Shown here: positions 1 to 12,262 of the stretch, one piece after another | Layout of the letters: each line of letters begins with the position of its first letter | Position numbering within the stretch: the first letter of the stretch is position 1 | DNA from: Archivesica marissinica | Taxonomy: Eukaryota > Mollusca > Bivalvia > Venerida > Vesicomyidae | Reading direction: 5' to 3' | DNA length: 64,000 bases | NCBI GenBank assembly: GCA_014843695.1 | Contig: CM026403.1 | Span: forward strand, 7,000,978-7,064,977 | The notes under the pieces: model-generated | The model's database searches: none | What the model was told of the DNA's origin: nothing | The model's input: only the letters and a program-made list of their open reading frames with translations | Program-made: the position numbers and the translations under genes

Positions 1-612
1 TATATCTACTGTACATTCTATATCCACTGTAGGTTCTATATCTACTGTAGGTTCTATATTTACTGTACGTTCTATATCTACTGTAGGTTCTATATCTACT
101 GTACGTTCTATATCCACTGTAGGTTCTATATCTAATGTATGTTCTATATCTACTGTACGTTCTATATCTACTTATGTTCTAGATCTACAGTAGGTTCTAG
201 ATCTACTGTAAGTTCTAGATCTACAGTAGGTTCTATATCTACTGTACGTTCTATATATACTGTAGGTTCTATATCTACTGTATATTCTATATCCACTGTA
301 GGTTCTATATATACTGTAGGTTCTATATCTACTGTATATTCTATATCCACTGTAGGTTCTATATATACTGTAGGTTCTATATCTACTGTATATTCTATAT
401 CCACTGTAGGTTCTATATCTACTGTAGGTTCTATATCTACTGTACGTTCTATATCTACTGTAGGTTCTATATCTACTCTACGTTCTATATCCACTGTAGG
501 TTCTATATCTACTGTAGGTTCTATATCTACTGTACGTTTTATATCCACTGTAGGTTCTATATATACTGTATGTTCTATAATTATCTACTGTAGGTTCTAT
601 ATCTACTGTACG

Positions 613-650
<38 letters not shown>

Positions 651-1211
651 TGTATGTTCTATAATTATATACTGTAGGTTCTATATATAATGTAGGTTCT
701 ATATCTAATGTATGTTCTATAACATTAGCTACTGTATGTTCTATATATAATGTAGGTTCTATATCTACTGTATGTTCTATAATTATCTAATGTATGTTCT
801 ATATCTATTGTAGGTTCTATATCTACTGTATGTTCTATAATTATCTACTGTACGGTCTAGATCTACTGTATGTTCTATTATTATCTACTGTATGTTCTAT
901 ATCTACTGTAGGTTCTATATCTACGGTAGGTTCTATATCTACTGTATGTTCTATATCTACTGTACGCTCTATACCTACTGTATGTTCTATAATTATCTAC
1001 TGTAGGTTCTATATATACTGTATGTTCTATAATTATCCACTGTACGTTCTATATATAATGTATGTTCTATATCTACTCTAGGGTCTATATATACTGTATG
1101 TTCTAGATCTACTGTATGTTCTATATATAATGTATGTTCTAGATCTACTGTACGTTATATATATACTTATGTTCTATAATTATCTACTGTATGTTCTAGA
1201 TCTACTGTACG

Positions 1212-1247
<36 letters not shown>

Positions 1248-3280
1248 TGTATGTTCTATAATTATCTACTGTAGGTTCGATATCTAATGTAGGTTCTATA
1301 TCTACTGTATGTTCTATAAAATTAGCTAATGTATGTTCTATATCTACTGTAGGTTCTATATCTACTGTATGTTCTATAATTATCTACTGTATGGTCTAGA
1401 TCTACTGTATGTTCTATTATTATCTAATGTATGTTCTATATCTACTGTATGTTCTATATCTACTGTAGGTTCTATATCTACTGTATGTTCTATATCTACT
1501 GTACGCTCTATATCTACTGTATGTTCTATAATTATCTACTGTACGTTCTATATCTACTGTATGTTCTATAATTATCTACTGTACGTTCTATATCTAATGT
1601 ATGTTCTATATCTACTCTAGGGTCTATATCTACTGTATGTTCTAGATCTACTGTATGTTCTATATCTACTGTATGTTCTAGATCTACTGTACGTTCTATA
1701 TATATATATATATATATATATACTGTACGTTCTATATCTACTCTACATTCTATATCTACTGTAGGTTCTATATCTACTGTATGTTCTATAATTATCTACT
1801 GTATGTTCTAGATCTACTGTATGTTCTAGATCTACTGTAGGTTATATATCTACTGTATGTTCTATATCTACTGTATGTTCTAGATCTACTGTAAGTTCTA
1901 GCTCTACGGTAGGTTCTAGATCTACTGTAGGTTCTATATCTAATGTAGGTTCTAGATCTACTGTAGGTTCTAGATCTACTGTATGTTCTAGATCTACTGT
2001 AAGTTCTAGATCTACTGTTCTATATCTACTGTAGGTTCTAGATCTACTGTAGGTTCTAGATCTACTGTAGGTTCTAGATCTACTGTATGTTCTATATCTA
2101 CTGTAGGTTATAGGTCTACTGTATGTTCTAGATCTACTGTAGGTTCTAGATCTACTGTATGTTCTAGATCTACTGTAAGTTCTAGATCTACTGTTCTATA
2201 TATACTGTAGGTTCTAGATCTACTGTAGGTTCTAGATCTACTGTATGTTCTAGATCTACTGTATGTTCTAGATCTACTGTAGGTTCTAGATCTACTGTAG
2301 GTTCTATATCTACTGTAGGTTCTAGATCTACAGTAGGTTCTATATCTACTGTAGGTTCTATATCTACTGTAGGTTCTAGATCTCCTGTAGGTTCTAGATC
2401 TACTGTAGGTTCTAGATCTACAGTAGGTTCTATATATACTGTAGGTGCTAGATCTACTGTATGTTCTAGATCTACTGTATGTTCTACATCTACTGTAGGT
2501 TCTATATCTACTGTAGGTTCTATATCTACTGTATGTTCTAGATCTACTGTAAGTTCTAGCTCTACGATAGGTTCTAGATCTACTGTAGGTTCTAGATCTA
2601 CTGTATGTTCTAGATCTACTGTATGTTCTAGATCTACTGTAGGTTCTATTTCTACTGTAGGTTCTATATCTACTGTATGTTCTAGATCTACTGTAAGTTC
2701 TAGCTCTACGGTAGGTTCTAGATCTACTGTAGGTTCTATATCTAATGTAGGTTCTAGATCTACTGTAGGTTCTAGATCTACTGTATGTTCTAGATCTACT
2801 GTAAGTTCTAGATCTACTGTATGTTCTAGATCTACTGTAGGTTCTAGATCTACTGTAGGTTCTAGATCTACTGTAGGTTCTAGATCTACTCTATGTTCTA
2901 TATCTACTGTAGGTTCTAGATCTAATGTAGGTTCTAGATCTACTGTAGGTTCTAGATCTAATGTAGGTTCTAGATCTACTGTAGGTTCTAGATCTACTGT
3001 TCTAGATCTACTGTAGGTTCTATATCTACTGTAGGTTCTAGATCTACTGTATGTTCTTGATCTACTGTAGGTTCTAGATCTACTGTAGGTTCTATATCTA
3101 CTGTAGGTTCTATATCTACTGTAGGTTCTAGATCTCCTGTAGGTTCTAGCTCTACTGTAAGTTCTAGATCTACTGTAGGTTCTAGATCTACTGTAGGTTC
3201 TATATCTACTGTAAGTTCTAGATCTACTGTATGTTCTAGATGTACTGTATGTTCTATATCTACTGTATTTTCTATATCTA
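1..3280. repeat. 18-bp minisatellite array (TTCTATATCTACTGTAGG type)
   Basis: About 180 head-to-tail copies of an 18-bp unit. Two main variants occur: TATATC types dominate the left 1.7 kb and TAGATC types the right 1.6 kb, so the array shows a gradient of subtypes. Three pure (TA)n tracts sit inside it near 617-647, 1214-1246 and 1694-1720. Because 18 is a multiple of three, frames stay open on both strands; these are not genes. It begins at or before the window edge. If the SLC44 reading is right, it lies in an intron upstream of the exon at 5735. Confidence 0.97.
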
Positions 3281-3437
3281 AACCGAGAGCCCCTCGATAA
3301 ATGTTCACACAGTCACATAACTGACGTCATAATACAATTATTACAACTCATCATCTTGTTCTGTATCTAGTACATGACTTTCTGTATTACTAAATTTTAA
3401 TAACATTGGTCACCAGCGAGGGAGGGGACGGGAGTAG
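3281..3437. other. Unique spacer between two opposed arrays
   Basis: About 157 bp of non-repetitive AT-rich sequence separating the 18-bp array from the 30-bp array. No coding or RNA signal seen. Confidence 0.7.
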
Positions 3438-5664
3438 TAGTGTAGATATGGGAACTTAGAGCAGAACGTAATGTAAATTTAGAAACTAAGGTAGAACCTA
3501 GTGTATATCTAGAATCTAGAGTAGCATCTAGTGTAGATATTGAACCTAGAGATGAACCTAGTGTAGATCTAGAATCGAGAGTAGCATCTAGTGTAGATCT
3601 TGAACCTAGAGTAGAACCTAGTGTAGATCTAGAACCTAGAGTAGAACCTAGTGTAGATCTAGAACCTAGAGTAGAACCTAGTGTAGATCTAGAACATAGA
3701 GTAGAACCTAGTGTAGATCTAGAACATAGAGTAGAACCAGTGTAGATCTAGAACATAGAGTAGAACATTGTGTAGATCTAGAACATAGAGTTGAACCAGG
3801 TGTAGATCTAGAACCTAGAGTAGAACCTAGTGTAGATCTAGAATCTAGAGTTGAACCTAATGTAGATCTAGAACCTAGAGTAGAACCTAGTGTAGATCTA
3901 GAACCTAGAGTTTAACCTAGTGTATATCTAGAACATAGAGTAGAACATAGTGTAGATCTAGAACCTAGAGTAGAACATAGTGTAGATCTAGAACCTAGAG
4001 TAGAACATAGTGTAGATCTAGAATCTAGAGTTTAACCTAGTGTAGATCTAGAACCTAGAGTAGAACATAGTGTAGATCTAGAAAATAGAGTAGAACATAG
4101 TGTATATCTAGAACCTAGAGTAGAACATAGTGTAGATCTAGAAGCTAGTGTAGATCTAGAACATAGAGTATAACATAGTGTAGATCTAGAACATAGAGTA
4201 TAACATAGAGTAGATCTAGAACCTAGAGTAGAACATAGTGTAGATCTAGAACCTAGAGTAGAACATAGTGTATATCTAGAACATAGAGTAGAACATAGTG
4301 TATATCTAGAACATAGAGTAGAACCTAGTGTAGATCTAGAACATAGAGTAGAACCAGTGTAGATCTAGAACATAGAGTAGAACATTGTGTAGATCTAGAA
4401 CATAGAGTTGAACCATGTGTAGATCTAGAACCTAGAGTAGAACCTAGTGTAGATCTAGAATCTAGAGTTGAACCTAATGTAGATCTAGAACCTAGAGTAG
4501 AACCTAGTGTAGATCTAGAACCTAGAGTTTAACCTAGTGTATATCTAGAACCTAGAGTAGAACATAGTGTAGATCTAGAACCTAGAGTAGAACATAGTGT
4601 AGATCTAGAACCTAGAGTAGAACATAGTGTAGATCTAGAATCTAGAGTTTAACCTAGTGTATATCTAGAACCTAGAGTAGAACATAGTGTAGATCTAGAA
4701 AATAGAGTAGAACATAGTGTAGATCTAGAACCTAGAGTAGAACATAGTGTAGATCTAGAACCTAGTGTAGATCTAGAACCTAGAGTAGAACATAGTGTAG
4801 ATCTAGAACATAGAGTATAACATAGTGTAGATCTAGAACCTAGAGTAGAACATAGTGTAGATCTAGAACCTAGAGTAGAACATAGTGTATATCTAGAACC
4901 TAGAGTAGAACATAGTGTAGATCTAGAACATAGAGTAGAACCTAGTATCGATCTAGAACATATAGTAGAACCTAGTGTAGAGCTAGAACATAGAGTAGAA
5001 CATAGTGTAGATCTAGAACCTAAGAGTAGAACATAGTGTAGATATAGAACCTAGTGTAGATCTAGAACATAGAGTTAGAACATAGTGTATATCTAGAACA
5101 TAGAGTAGAACATTGTGTAGATCTAGAACCTAGAGTGTAATCTAGTGTAGATCTAGAACATATACTAGAACCTAGTGTAGATCTAGAACATAGAGTAGAT
5201 CTAGAACATAGACTAGAACCCAGTGTAGATATAGAACATATAATATAACCTAGTGTAGATCTAGAACATAATGTAGAACATAGTGTAGATATAGAACATA
5301 GAGTAGAACCTAGTGTATATCTAGAACAAAGTGTAGATCTAGAACATAGAGTAGAACATATTGTAGATCTAGAACATAGACTAGAACATGGTGTTGATAT
5401 AGAACATAGTGTAGATCTAGAACCTATAGTAAAACATAGAGTAGATCTAGAACATATACTAGAACATAGTGTAGATCTAGAACATAGAGTAGATCTAGAA
5501 CATATACTAGAACATAGTGTAGATCTAGAACCGAGAGTAGAACCTAGTGTAGATCTAGAACATAGAGTAGAACATAGTTTAGATCTAGAACCGAGAGTAG
5601 AACCTAGTGTAGATCTAGAACCGAGAGTAGAACATAGTGTAGATCTAGAATATAGAGTAGAATT
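3438..5664. repeat. 30-bp minisatellite array (GTAGATCTAGAACCTAGAGT type)
   Basis: About 74 copies of a 30-bp unit with many point variants (CCTAG/CATAG, GAGTAG/GAGTTT) and occasional shortened units. An internal stretch near 3660-4140 is repeated with nearly the same variant order near 4290-4720, pointing to block duplication inside the array. The core GTAGATCTAGAAC is the reverse complement of the TAGATC-type core of the 18-bp array on the left. Lies in the same presumed SLC44 intron, ending 70 bp before the exon at 5735. Confidence 0.96.
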
Positions 5665-5734
5665 ACATGTTATACTAGTTATGCTACGTACATATATAAT
5701 TTAGGTAACATATACACACTATTATATACTTCAG

Positions 5735-5877
5735 GGCTTTATTGCGTATAGGGCTGTGCATAAGGGTAATCCTTATCGACTTGTGTACGGCTACGACAGT
5801 TATGGAAACGTTTGTAATCAAGACAATGATGAGATAGAAGGCATTGCACTGTCTGGTCAGAATAACTTGAACAAATC
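5735..5877 (+). CDS. SLC44: SLC44 choline-transporter-like protein, exon a (partial gene)
   Basis: An internal exon bounded by an AG acceptor (ATACTTCAG) and a GT donor (GTAAGC); 143 nt encoding 47 codons plus two bases (phase 2 end). The product contains YRLVYGYDSYGNVC, the signature found just after the first membrane span of the SLC44/CTL family (G-x-P-x-R-L-x-Y-x-x-D-S-x-G-x-x-C). The joined reading frame continues into the exon at 7991 (TC + A gives Ser). SLC44 proteins are multi-pass plasma-membrane and organelle transporters for choline and related amines. The upstream exon with the N-terminus and first span is not in the window; the two arrays at 1-5664 fill the preceding intron. Family assignment is from motif recognition; which paralogue is unknown. 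Confidence 0.85.
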
Positions 5878-6230
5878 GTAAGCAACTATGTAATAGATCA
5901 CACGTGTATATATGGACAGGAGATGCCCCATTTAAGTGTTCACTGATGGTGCGTGCGTTTCTAGTTTATATGGGTACACCCCCTGTTTCTGGAGGTTAAT
6001 CCCGGTACCCCTAACAAGTCCAACCCAAGAGACACAGAACTGTTGGCATGGTTTCAGACAAGAATAACTCAAACCATTATCATTTCTCAAAAATGCATCA
6101 ACTTCGACTTGCTACTGCCGAACAATCAGTAACGAATTTAACTTGCAGGTGCAGTCTGGAAATAGTTAATCCATGTTGTTATGTACAAAACTACAGACGT
6201 ATGTTAGTGTTTTACGTTTATTTATCGTCT
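5878..6230. other. SLC44 intron, unique sequence
   Basis: About 350 bp with no recognised gene or repeat; part of the intron between SLC44 exons a and b. Confidence 0.6.
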
Positions 6231-6462
6231 TAGTTTATACATATTTATTTTAGCTCGATTGCGAAACAAGTTATTTCAACTTATATTAATCACTCTCGAG
6301 ACCTCATTCCTGATGGAATCCATCGCCACGAGGGAGAGAAGAGGCAACGTGGAATTTAAATGCCTTGCATAAGGCCACAATAGTAACGGCTCCAGCGGGG
6401 CTCGAACTCCGGACCTTTCGCACCTGAAGCGAACGCGCATCCACTGTGCTATCACGACTTCC
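6231..6462 (-). mobile_element. tRNA-derived SINE, family 3
   Basis: Read on the minus strand it starts with a tRNA-like head: box A TAGCACAGTGG and box B GAGTTCGAGCC, the pol III internal promoter. It then runs into a body shared with copies at 7616-7850 and 41254-41489. The tail (AGAGTGATTAATATAAGTTG, then AACTTGTTTCGCAATCG and AAAATAAAT) is also the tail of SINE family 1. Sits in an SLC44 intron. A short piece of family 5 tail follows at about 6465-6535. Confidence 0.8.
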
Positions 6463-6789
6463 ATTATTTATCGTCGCTACCGGTTGCCCATATGAGCGAC
6501 GTCTCCTGAAGAGATTAGTCATTTTAGATTGAAATTACAGGTAAATGCAAGCTGTTTTATGTTTATAAGGAGTAAACATAACATTTAGAAAAAGGTAGGT
6601 TAACGGAATAGCAAAACTGTTTCTGTAAATACCGTGTAATATCTCGTGTGTTTCGTGCACTCATAAAGTTTAGCAAAAACAAAAATCTAATCAGAATTTA
6701 TACTTGTAATTTGTATTATTTATGTAATATCTATTTCATATGATATATTATATTGTGACTCCATAGCACATGTGCTTGAAATAGTTCCT

Positions 6790-6990
6790 GTCCGATTAGC
6801 GCAGTGGTTAGCGCTCGCTTCTCATCAATGCAACTCGGGTTCGATCCTCGGACCGGGAAGTATGTGAGATGGTCGGTGGTCGCCAGATCGGACATGTGTT
6901 TTTTTTTCGGGTACTCCGGTTTCCTTCCACACGAATGACCACATTTACGCTTTCATCCGCGCCAGCGAGAGTGATTAATATAAGTTGTTA
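6790..6990 (+). mobile_element. tRNA-derived SINE, family 1
   Basis: tRNA-like head with box A TAGCGCAGTGG and box B GGTTCGATCC, followed by a conserved body with the TCCGGTTTCC motif and the tail AGTGATTAATATAAGTTG. The acceptor stem does not pair, so it is not a functional tRNA gene. Other copies: 14190-14432, 33201-33384 (-) and 51351-51500. It abuts the family 2 SINE directly on its right. Confidence 0.82.
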
Positions 6991-7205
6991 CCGTCTCCGT
7001 GGCCTAGTGGTTAAGGCATCCCCCTACGAAGCGGGAGGTCGAAGGTTCGAATCTCGTCAGGGGTTCGTTCTGATATGGCCGGTTGGTACCAGCCTGGCGC
7101 CTGGAATACAAGCATAGGATTCGGGAAGTACTGATGTTCATAAAAAGAGGTGTCTCATAAGTCAGAAATGGCTGGCCCTTTAAATAGGGGTGACACTATA
7201 CTAAA
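6991..7205 (+). mobile_element. tRNA-derived SINE, family 2
   Basis: Head with box A TGGCCTAGTGG and box B GGTTCGAATC; the anticodon-arm region CCTACGAAG is reminiscent of an arginine tRNA, but the stems do not close well. The body contains GATATGGCCGGTTGGT and GGGTGACACTATA, also seen in the copies at 16080-16321 and 19452-19695 and in a decayed copy at 13440-13570. Confidence 0.78.
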
Positions 7206-7615
7206 CAAACACTTATACTGACAATTTAGGAACAAGATTTATTTATAAGTGGCCAAAGAAGGCACTCCCTCAAACTATAGGCCAGTTTTAGAGACATGTA
7301 TTTGTTGAAAGCCGATGTTTTACTGAAGACTCAATCCGGCTTGTATATTTGTGTCCATGTTAATCGTGTATTATGTAGCCTTATTAAAAAAGTGGTTGGG
7401 CGGTTTGGAGTAATTCGATATACAGGTAAAGAACATGTCTAACACAAGTGATGTTATGGGTTCACAGTAAAATAGATCATACAAAATAGATCCACTATGT
7501 GAAGTGCACTGGAAAACAAACTTTAAAAGGTTATTTAAATATATCATTTTTTCATCAATTTTTCATCAATAATTAGATTCAGTGATATATATATATATAT
7601 GACTGTATGTATGTT
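7206..7615. other. SLC44 intron, AT-rich unique sequence
   Basis: About 400 bp without recognised genes; a short (AT)n run at about 7580-7600. Confidence 0.6.
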
Positions 7616-7850
7616 TTATGTATACACATTTATCTTAGCTCGATTGAGAAACAAGTTATTTCAACCTATATTAATCACTCTCGATACCTCATTCCTGATG
7701 GTATCCATCGCCATGAAGGAGAGAGAAGAGGCAATGTGGAATTTAAATGCCTTGCCTAAGGGTACAATCGTAACGGCTCCAGCAGGGCTCGAACTCCGGA
7801 GCGTTCGCACCTGAAGCGAACGCGCATCCACTGCGCTATCACGACATCCA
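7616..7850 (-). mobile_element. tRNA-derived SINE, family 3
   Basis: Second copy of the family at 6231, same orientation, with box A TAGCGCAGTGG and a slightly decayed box B. It ends 140 bp before SLC44 exon b. Confidence 0.8.
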
Positions 7851-7990
7851 CATGTATTTATATGTTCAGGGTCTCATTGTCGATTGACTTAATTGTTGCT
7901 AAGTGTATGATACAATACATATTTAACTTCACTTGGAGCACACGTGTCCATTATATCCATCACAAACTTCATGTCTTGTTTTTATTTCAG

Positions 7991-8212
7991 AAAAGTTTTC
8001 TATTTCGACCCGTATTATTTCGAGTACATGATGCCGAATAGTCCGGCCACTTCTACGGAATATGTAGAGAGAATATGTATAAACATGTGCCCGGATAAAG
8101 ATGTTAACGTAATCGATTTCTACACAGAAACTGGAATAAACCTGTGTCTATATGACGTCACTCCGTATGTGGCAGACGTCAAGAAATGCCCGTCATCACC
8201 AGTATTGAAACA
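7991..8212 (+). CDS. SLC44: SLC44 choline-transporter-like protein, exon b
   Basis: 222-nt internal exon; acceptor TTTATTTCAG, donor GTATGC. Joined after exon a it reads SKVFYFDPYYFEYMMP and continues through a cysteine-spaced segment (CINMCPD, NLCLYDV, KKCPSSPVL). That order of cysteines and the CPSxPV motif is typical of the large extracellular loop between spans 1 and 2 of SLC44 proteins. Phase 1 in, phase 2 out. An open frame continues past the donor through the 45-bp repeat array immediately downstream (to 9452), but the good donor and the in-frame join to exon c argue that translation normally stops using this frame at 8212. Confidence 0.86.
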
Positions 8213-8251
8213 GTATGCATACAAAATTGTTTTCTATCACGTGCATATATG

Positions 8252-9400
8252 GTGGTATGGTTCTGTTACAATGTTTAACTATAAGTTGTGTGGCAGATGG
8301 TATGGCTCTGTTACAATGTTTAACTATAAGTTGTGTGGCAGATGGTATGGCTCTGTTACAATGTTTAACTATAAGTTGTGTATCAGATGGTATGGCTCTG
8401 TTACAATGTTTAACTATAAGTTGTGTATCAGATGGTATGGCTCTGTTACAATGTTTAACTATAAGTTGTGTATCAGATGGTATGGCTCTGTCACAATGTT
8501 TAACTATAAGTTGTGTATCAGATGGTATGGCTCTGTTACAATGCTTAACTATAAGTTGTGTGGCAGATGGTATGGCTCTGCTACAATGTTTAACTATAAG
8601 TTGTGTGGCAGATGGTATGGCTCTGTCACAATGTTTAACTATAAGTTATGTGGCAGATGGTATGGCTCTGTTACAATGTTTAACTATAAGTTGTGTATCA
8701 GATGGTATGGCTCTGTTACAATGTTTAACTATAAGTTGTGTATCAGATGGTATGGCTCTGTTACAATGTTTAACTATAAGTTGTGTATCAGATGGTATGG
8801 CTCTGTTACAATGTTTAACTATAAGTTGTGTATCAGATGGTATGGCTCTGTTACAATGTTTAACTATAAGTTGTGTATCAGATGGTATGGCTCTGTTACA
8901 ATGTTTAACTATAAGTTGTGTATCAGATGGTATGGCTCTGTTACAATGTTTAACTATAAGTTGTGTATCAGATGGTATGGTTCTGTCACAATGTTTAACT
9001 ATAAGTTGTGTATCAGATGGTATGTCTCTGTCACAATGTTTAACTATAAGTTGTGTGTCAGATGGTATGGCTCTGTTACAATGTTTAACTATAAGTTGTG
9101 TATCAGATGGTATGGCTCTGTCACAATGTTTAACTATAAGTTGTGTATCAGATGGTATGGCTCTGTCACAATGTTTAACTATAAGTTGTGTATCAGATGG
9201 TATGGCTCTGTCACAATGTTTAACTATAAGTTGTGTATCAGATGGTATGGCTCTGTTACAATGTTTAACTATAAGTTGTGTATCAGATGGTATGGCTCTG
9301 TCACAATGTTTAACTATAAGTTGTGTATCAGATGGTATGGCTCTGTCACAATGTTTAACTATAAGTTGTGTGTCGGAGAGTATGGCTCTGTTACAATGTT
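8252..9400. repeat. 45-bp minisatellite array in an SLC44 intron
   Basis: About 25 copies of a 45-bp unit containing TGGTATGGCTCTGTTACAAT, with few variants (TTACA/TCACA, GTATCAGA/GTGGCAGA). The unit length is a multiple of three, so three frames are open throughout; the frame continuing from exon b would read WYGSVTMFNYKLCIR repeatedly. It starts about 40 bp after the exon b donor. Confidence 0.97.
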
Positions 9401-9662
9401 TATTACTACCCCAGCGACGGTCGTTCAACATGTGGGCTGTATGCATACATAATCATTGTTAAGCGTGTTTCTGTTCTACATACACACATTACTCCATGAA
9501 CAATGGACCACCAGCCTACATCTAAAAACACGTATGTATTGTTTTATTTAATTGGAATAACGACTTACCGACATATGTTTGTAGTGGACTTTATACATGT
9601 TTCTTTATGAATGTCAAGTTCAGTGATACGCACCTGCACCTATGACATAGATATGTACTCTA
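9401..9662. other. SLC44 intron, unique sequence
   Basis: No recognised feature in about 260 bp. Confidence 0.55.
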
Positions 9663-10013
9663 TGAAATTGTACCCTCGGCTTCGCCTCAGTACCCTAGAT
9701 CATATTCGATTTTATTCAAAGACCATGACGTCACTGTGTTCAAATATCAACAAAATATACAATAAAAACCTGTTTTAAAAACTGCTTTAGAAACGTTGAT
9801 TGAACTACATGTATATTATTTACTAAATATGTGTAATAAACTTATATATATATACTCGACGATTACTTAGCATTTTTAAAACATGCTTTTACCGGAAATG
9901 TTGTTGATATTTGAACACTGATAGTGAAGTCTTGTAATTGGTTCAAATCAGAAATTGTAGGGGAGCTGGAGGTATGACGAAACTGATTGTGCGTTGACTA
10001 GGGTACGATTTCA
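9663..10013. mobile_element. Inverted-repeat (MITE-like) element
   Basis: Ends TGAAATTGTACCCT and AGGGTACGATTTCA are inverted repeats with one mismatch, and an inner pair GTGTTCAAATATCAACAA / TTGTTGATATTTGAACAC is a perfect 18-bp inverted repeat. The whole 350 bp folds as a hairpin with a central loop. No transposase. Target-site duplication not clear. Confidence 0.6.
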
Positions 10014-10111
10014 CCGCATACCTATCTACATCAGAGGTGCAGGGGGCGTATCTATGCAATCGGCTGCTTATATAAGTTTTAAAAAGTCAAACTGTGAACT
10101 GTGCATTTCAG

Positions 10112-10229
10112 TGTGGACGTCTTTAACCGCTGCATCCCGGAGGTAATCTGGGACTCTGCTAAGGCCCTGACATCATCGTTTGAGTCCTCACTCATCGCTA
10201 ACAATTTTCTGAGCAACAATTTACCACAG
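10112..10229 (+). CDS. SLC44: SLC44 choline-transporter-like protein, exon c
   Basis: 118-nt internal exon (acceptor GCATTTCAG, donor GTAGGG). After the split codon (CA + T, His) it reads VDVFNRCIPEVIWDSA; the FNRCIP motif is highly conserved at the end of the first extracellular loop in SLC44 proteins. Ends in phase 0 with NNLPQ, joining directly to exon d. No stop in frame across the join. Confidence 0.85.
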
Positions 10230-10640
10230 GTAGGGAACCACATAAAACACGAGTCATAGCATTTGATTGATGCAACGTGGTCATGGAGTGTAGTAACCCA
10301 GTGGGAGGGGGTGGGGCTGAGGTCAGGCTATGCGTCGTACTTTATCAATATAGGACAGAATAATAGTGTTACTATGGGGTACATGTTGATATAACACATC
10401 ATTTACCACAGCATATTGAATATTGTAAAACATGACAGCTAGGTTGTATCAAAATATGTGTTGTTATCTTGGGGAACCTAGTCTTTCTGTTGAGGATATA
10501 TCATTTTTGTGAATTTGTTCAGCGTGAAGATTGAGTCCAGTCTCTAAATAGTACTACATATGTTTCATTTATTCCAGTATGAACACACATCATCTTAATG
10601 TAAGAGCTTTGATGTTGATGTTTCATGTTTATGAAAAGTA
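10230..10640. other. SLC44 intron, unique sequence
   Basis: About 410 bp, no recognised gene or repeat. Confidence 0.55.
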
Positions 10641-12262
10641 CGGGTACATGTATATCCTGCGCATCTAATCACGTGGCCCGTGTATATCCTGCACATCTAA
10701 TCACGTGGCCCGTGTATATCCTGCACATCTAATCACGTGTCCCGTGTATATCCTGCGCATCTAATCACGTGTCCCGTGTATATCCTGCGCATCTAATCAC
10801 GTGGCCCGTGTATATCCTGCACATCTAATCACGTGGCCCGTGTATATCCTGCACATCTAATCACGTGGCCCGTGTATATCCTGTACATCTAATCACGTGG
10901 CCCGTGTATATCCTGCGCATCTAATCACGTGGCCCGTGTATATCCTGCACATCTAATCACGTGGCCCGTGTATATCCTGCGCATCTAATCACGTGGCCCG
11001 TGTATATCCTGCACATCTAATCACGTGGCCCGTGTATATCCTGTACATCTAATCACGTGGCCCGTGTATATCATGCGCATCTAATCACGTGGCCCGTGTA
11101 TATCCTGCACATCTAATCACGTGGCCCGTGTATATCCTGCGCATCTAATCACGTGGCCCGTGTATATCCTGCACATCTAATCACGTGGCCCGTGTATATC
11201 CTGCGCATCTAATCACGTGGCCCGTGTATATACTGCACATCTAATCACGTGGCCCGTGTATATCCTGCGCATCTAATCACGTGGCCCGTGTATATACTGC
11301 ACATCTAATCACGTGTCCCGTGCATATCTTGCACATCTAATCACGCGGCCCGTGTATATCCTGCACATCTAATCACGTGGCCCGTGTATATCCTGCACAT
11401 CTAATCACGCGTCCCGTGTATATCCTGCACATCTAATCACGTGGCCCGTGTATATCCTGCCCATCTAATCACGTGTCCCGTGTATATCCTGCACATCTAA
11501 TCACGTGTCCCGTGTATATCCTGCATATCTAATCACGTGGCCCGTGTATATCATGTGCATCTAATCACGTGACCCGTGTTTATACTGTGCATCTAATCAC
11601 GTGGCCCGTGTATATCATGCACATCTAATCACGCGACCCGTCTTTGTCCTGCATATCTAATCACGTGGCCATTGTTTGTCCTATACATCTAATCACGTGA
11701 CCCGTGTTTGTCCTATACATCTAATCACGTGGCCCATGTATATCCTGCATATATAATCACGTGGCCCATGTATAGCGTGCACATCTAATCACGTGACCCT
11801 TGTATATCATGCACATCTAATCACGTGACCCGTGTTTGTCCTGCATACCTAATCACGTGACCCTTGTTTGTCCTGTACATCTAATCACGTGGCCCGTGTT
11901 TGTCCTGTATATCTAATCACGTGACCCGTGTATGTCCTGTACATCTAATCACGTGGCCCGTGTTTGTCCTGTACATCTAATCACGTGGCCAATGTGTGTC
12001 GTGTACATCTAATCACGTGGCCCGTGTTTGTCCTGTACATCTAATCACGTGTCCCATGTGTGTCGTGTACATCTAATCACGTGGCCCGTGTTTGTCCTGT
12101 ACATCTAATCACGTGGCCCATGTGTGTCGTGTACATCTAATCACGTGGCCCATGTGTGTCGTGTACATCTAATCACGTGACCCGTGTTTGTCCTGTACAT
12201 CTAATCACATGGCCCGTGTTTGTCATCCTGTACATCTAATCACGTGACCCTTGTTTATCTCG
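10641..12262. repeat. 32-bp minisatellite array with an E-box in most units
   Basis: About 50 copies of a 32-bp unit, CTAATCACGTGGCCCGTG followed by a variable TATATCCTGCACAT. Most units contain the palindrome CACGTG (bHLH-zip E-box) within TCACGTGGCC or TCACGTGTCC. Left units are homogeneous (TATATCCTGCACAT); right units are more diverged (TTTGTCCTGTACAT). Lies in the SLC44 intron between exons c and d. Confidence 0.96.

Noticed and set aside
139..3308. Several open frames of 95-183 codons on both strands
   Set aside because: Products of the 18-bp array; same reason.
6991..7066. Possible arginine tRNA gene
   Set aside because: Stems do not close properly and the sequence continues into a repeated SINE body.
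10641..12262. CRISPR-like appearance of a regular 32-bp repeat
   Set aside because: There are no unique spacers; units are contiguous and the genome is eukaryotic.
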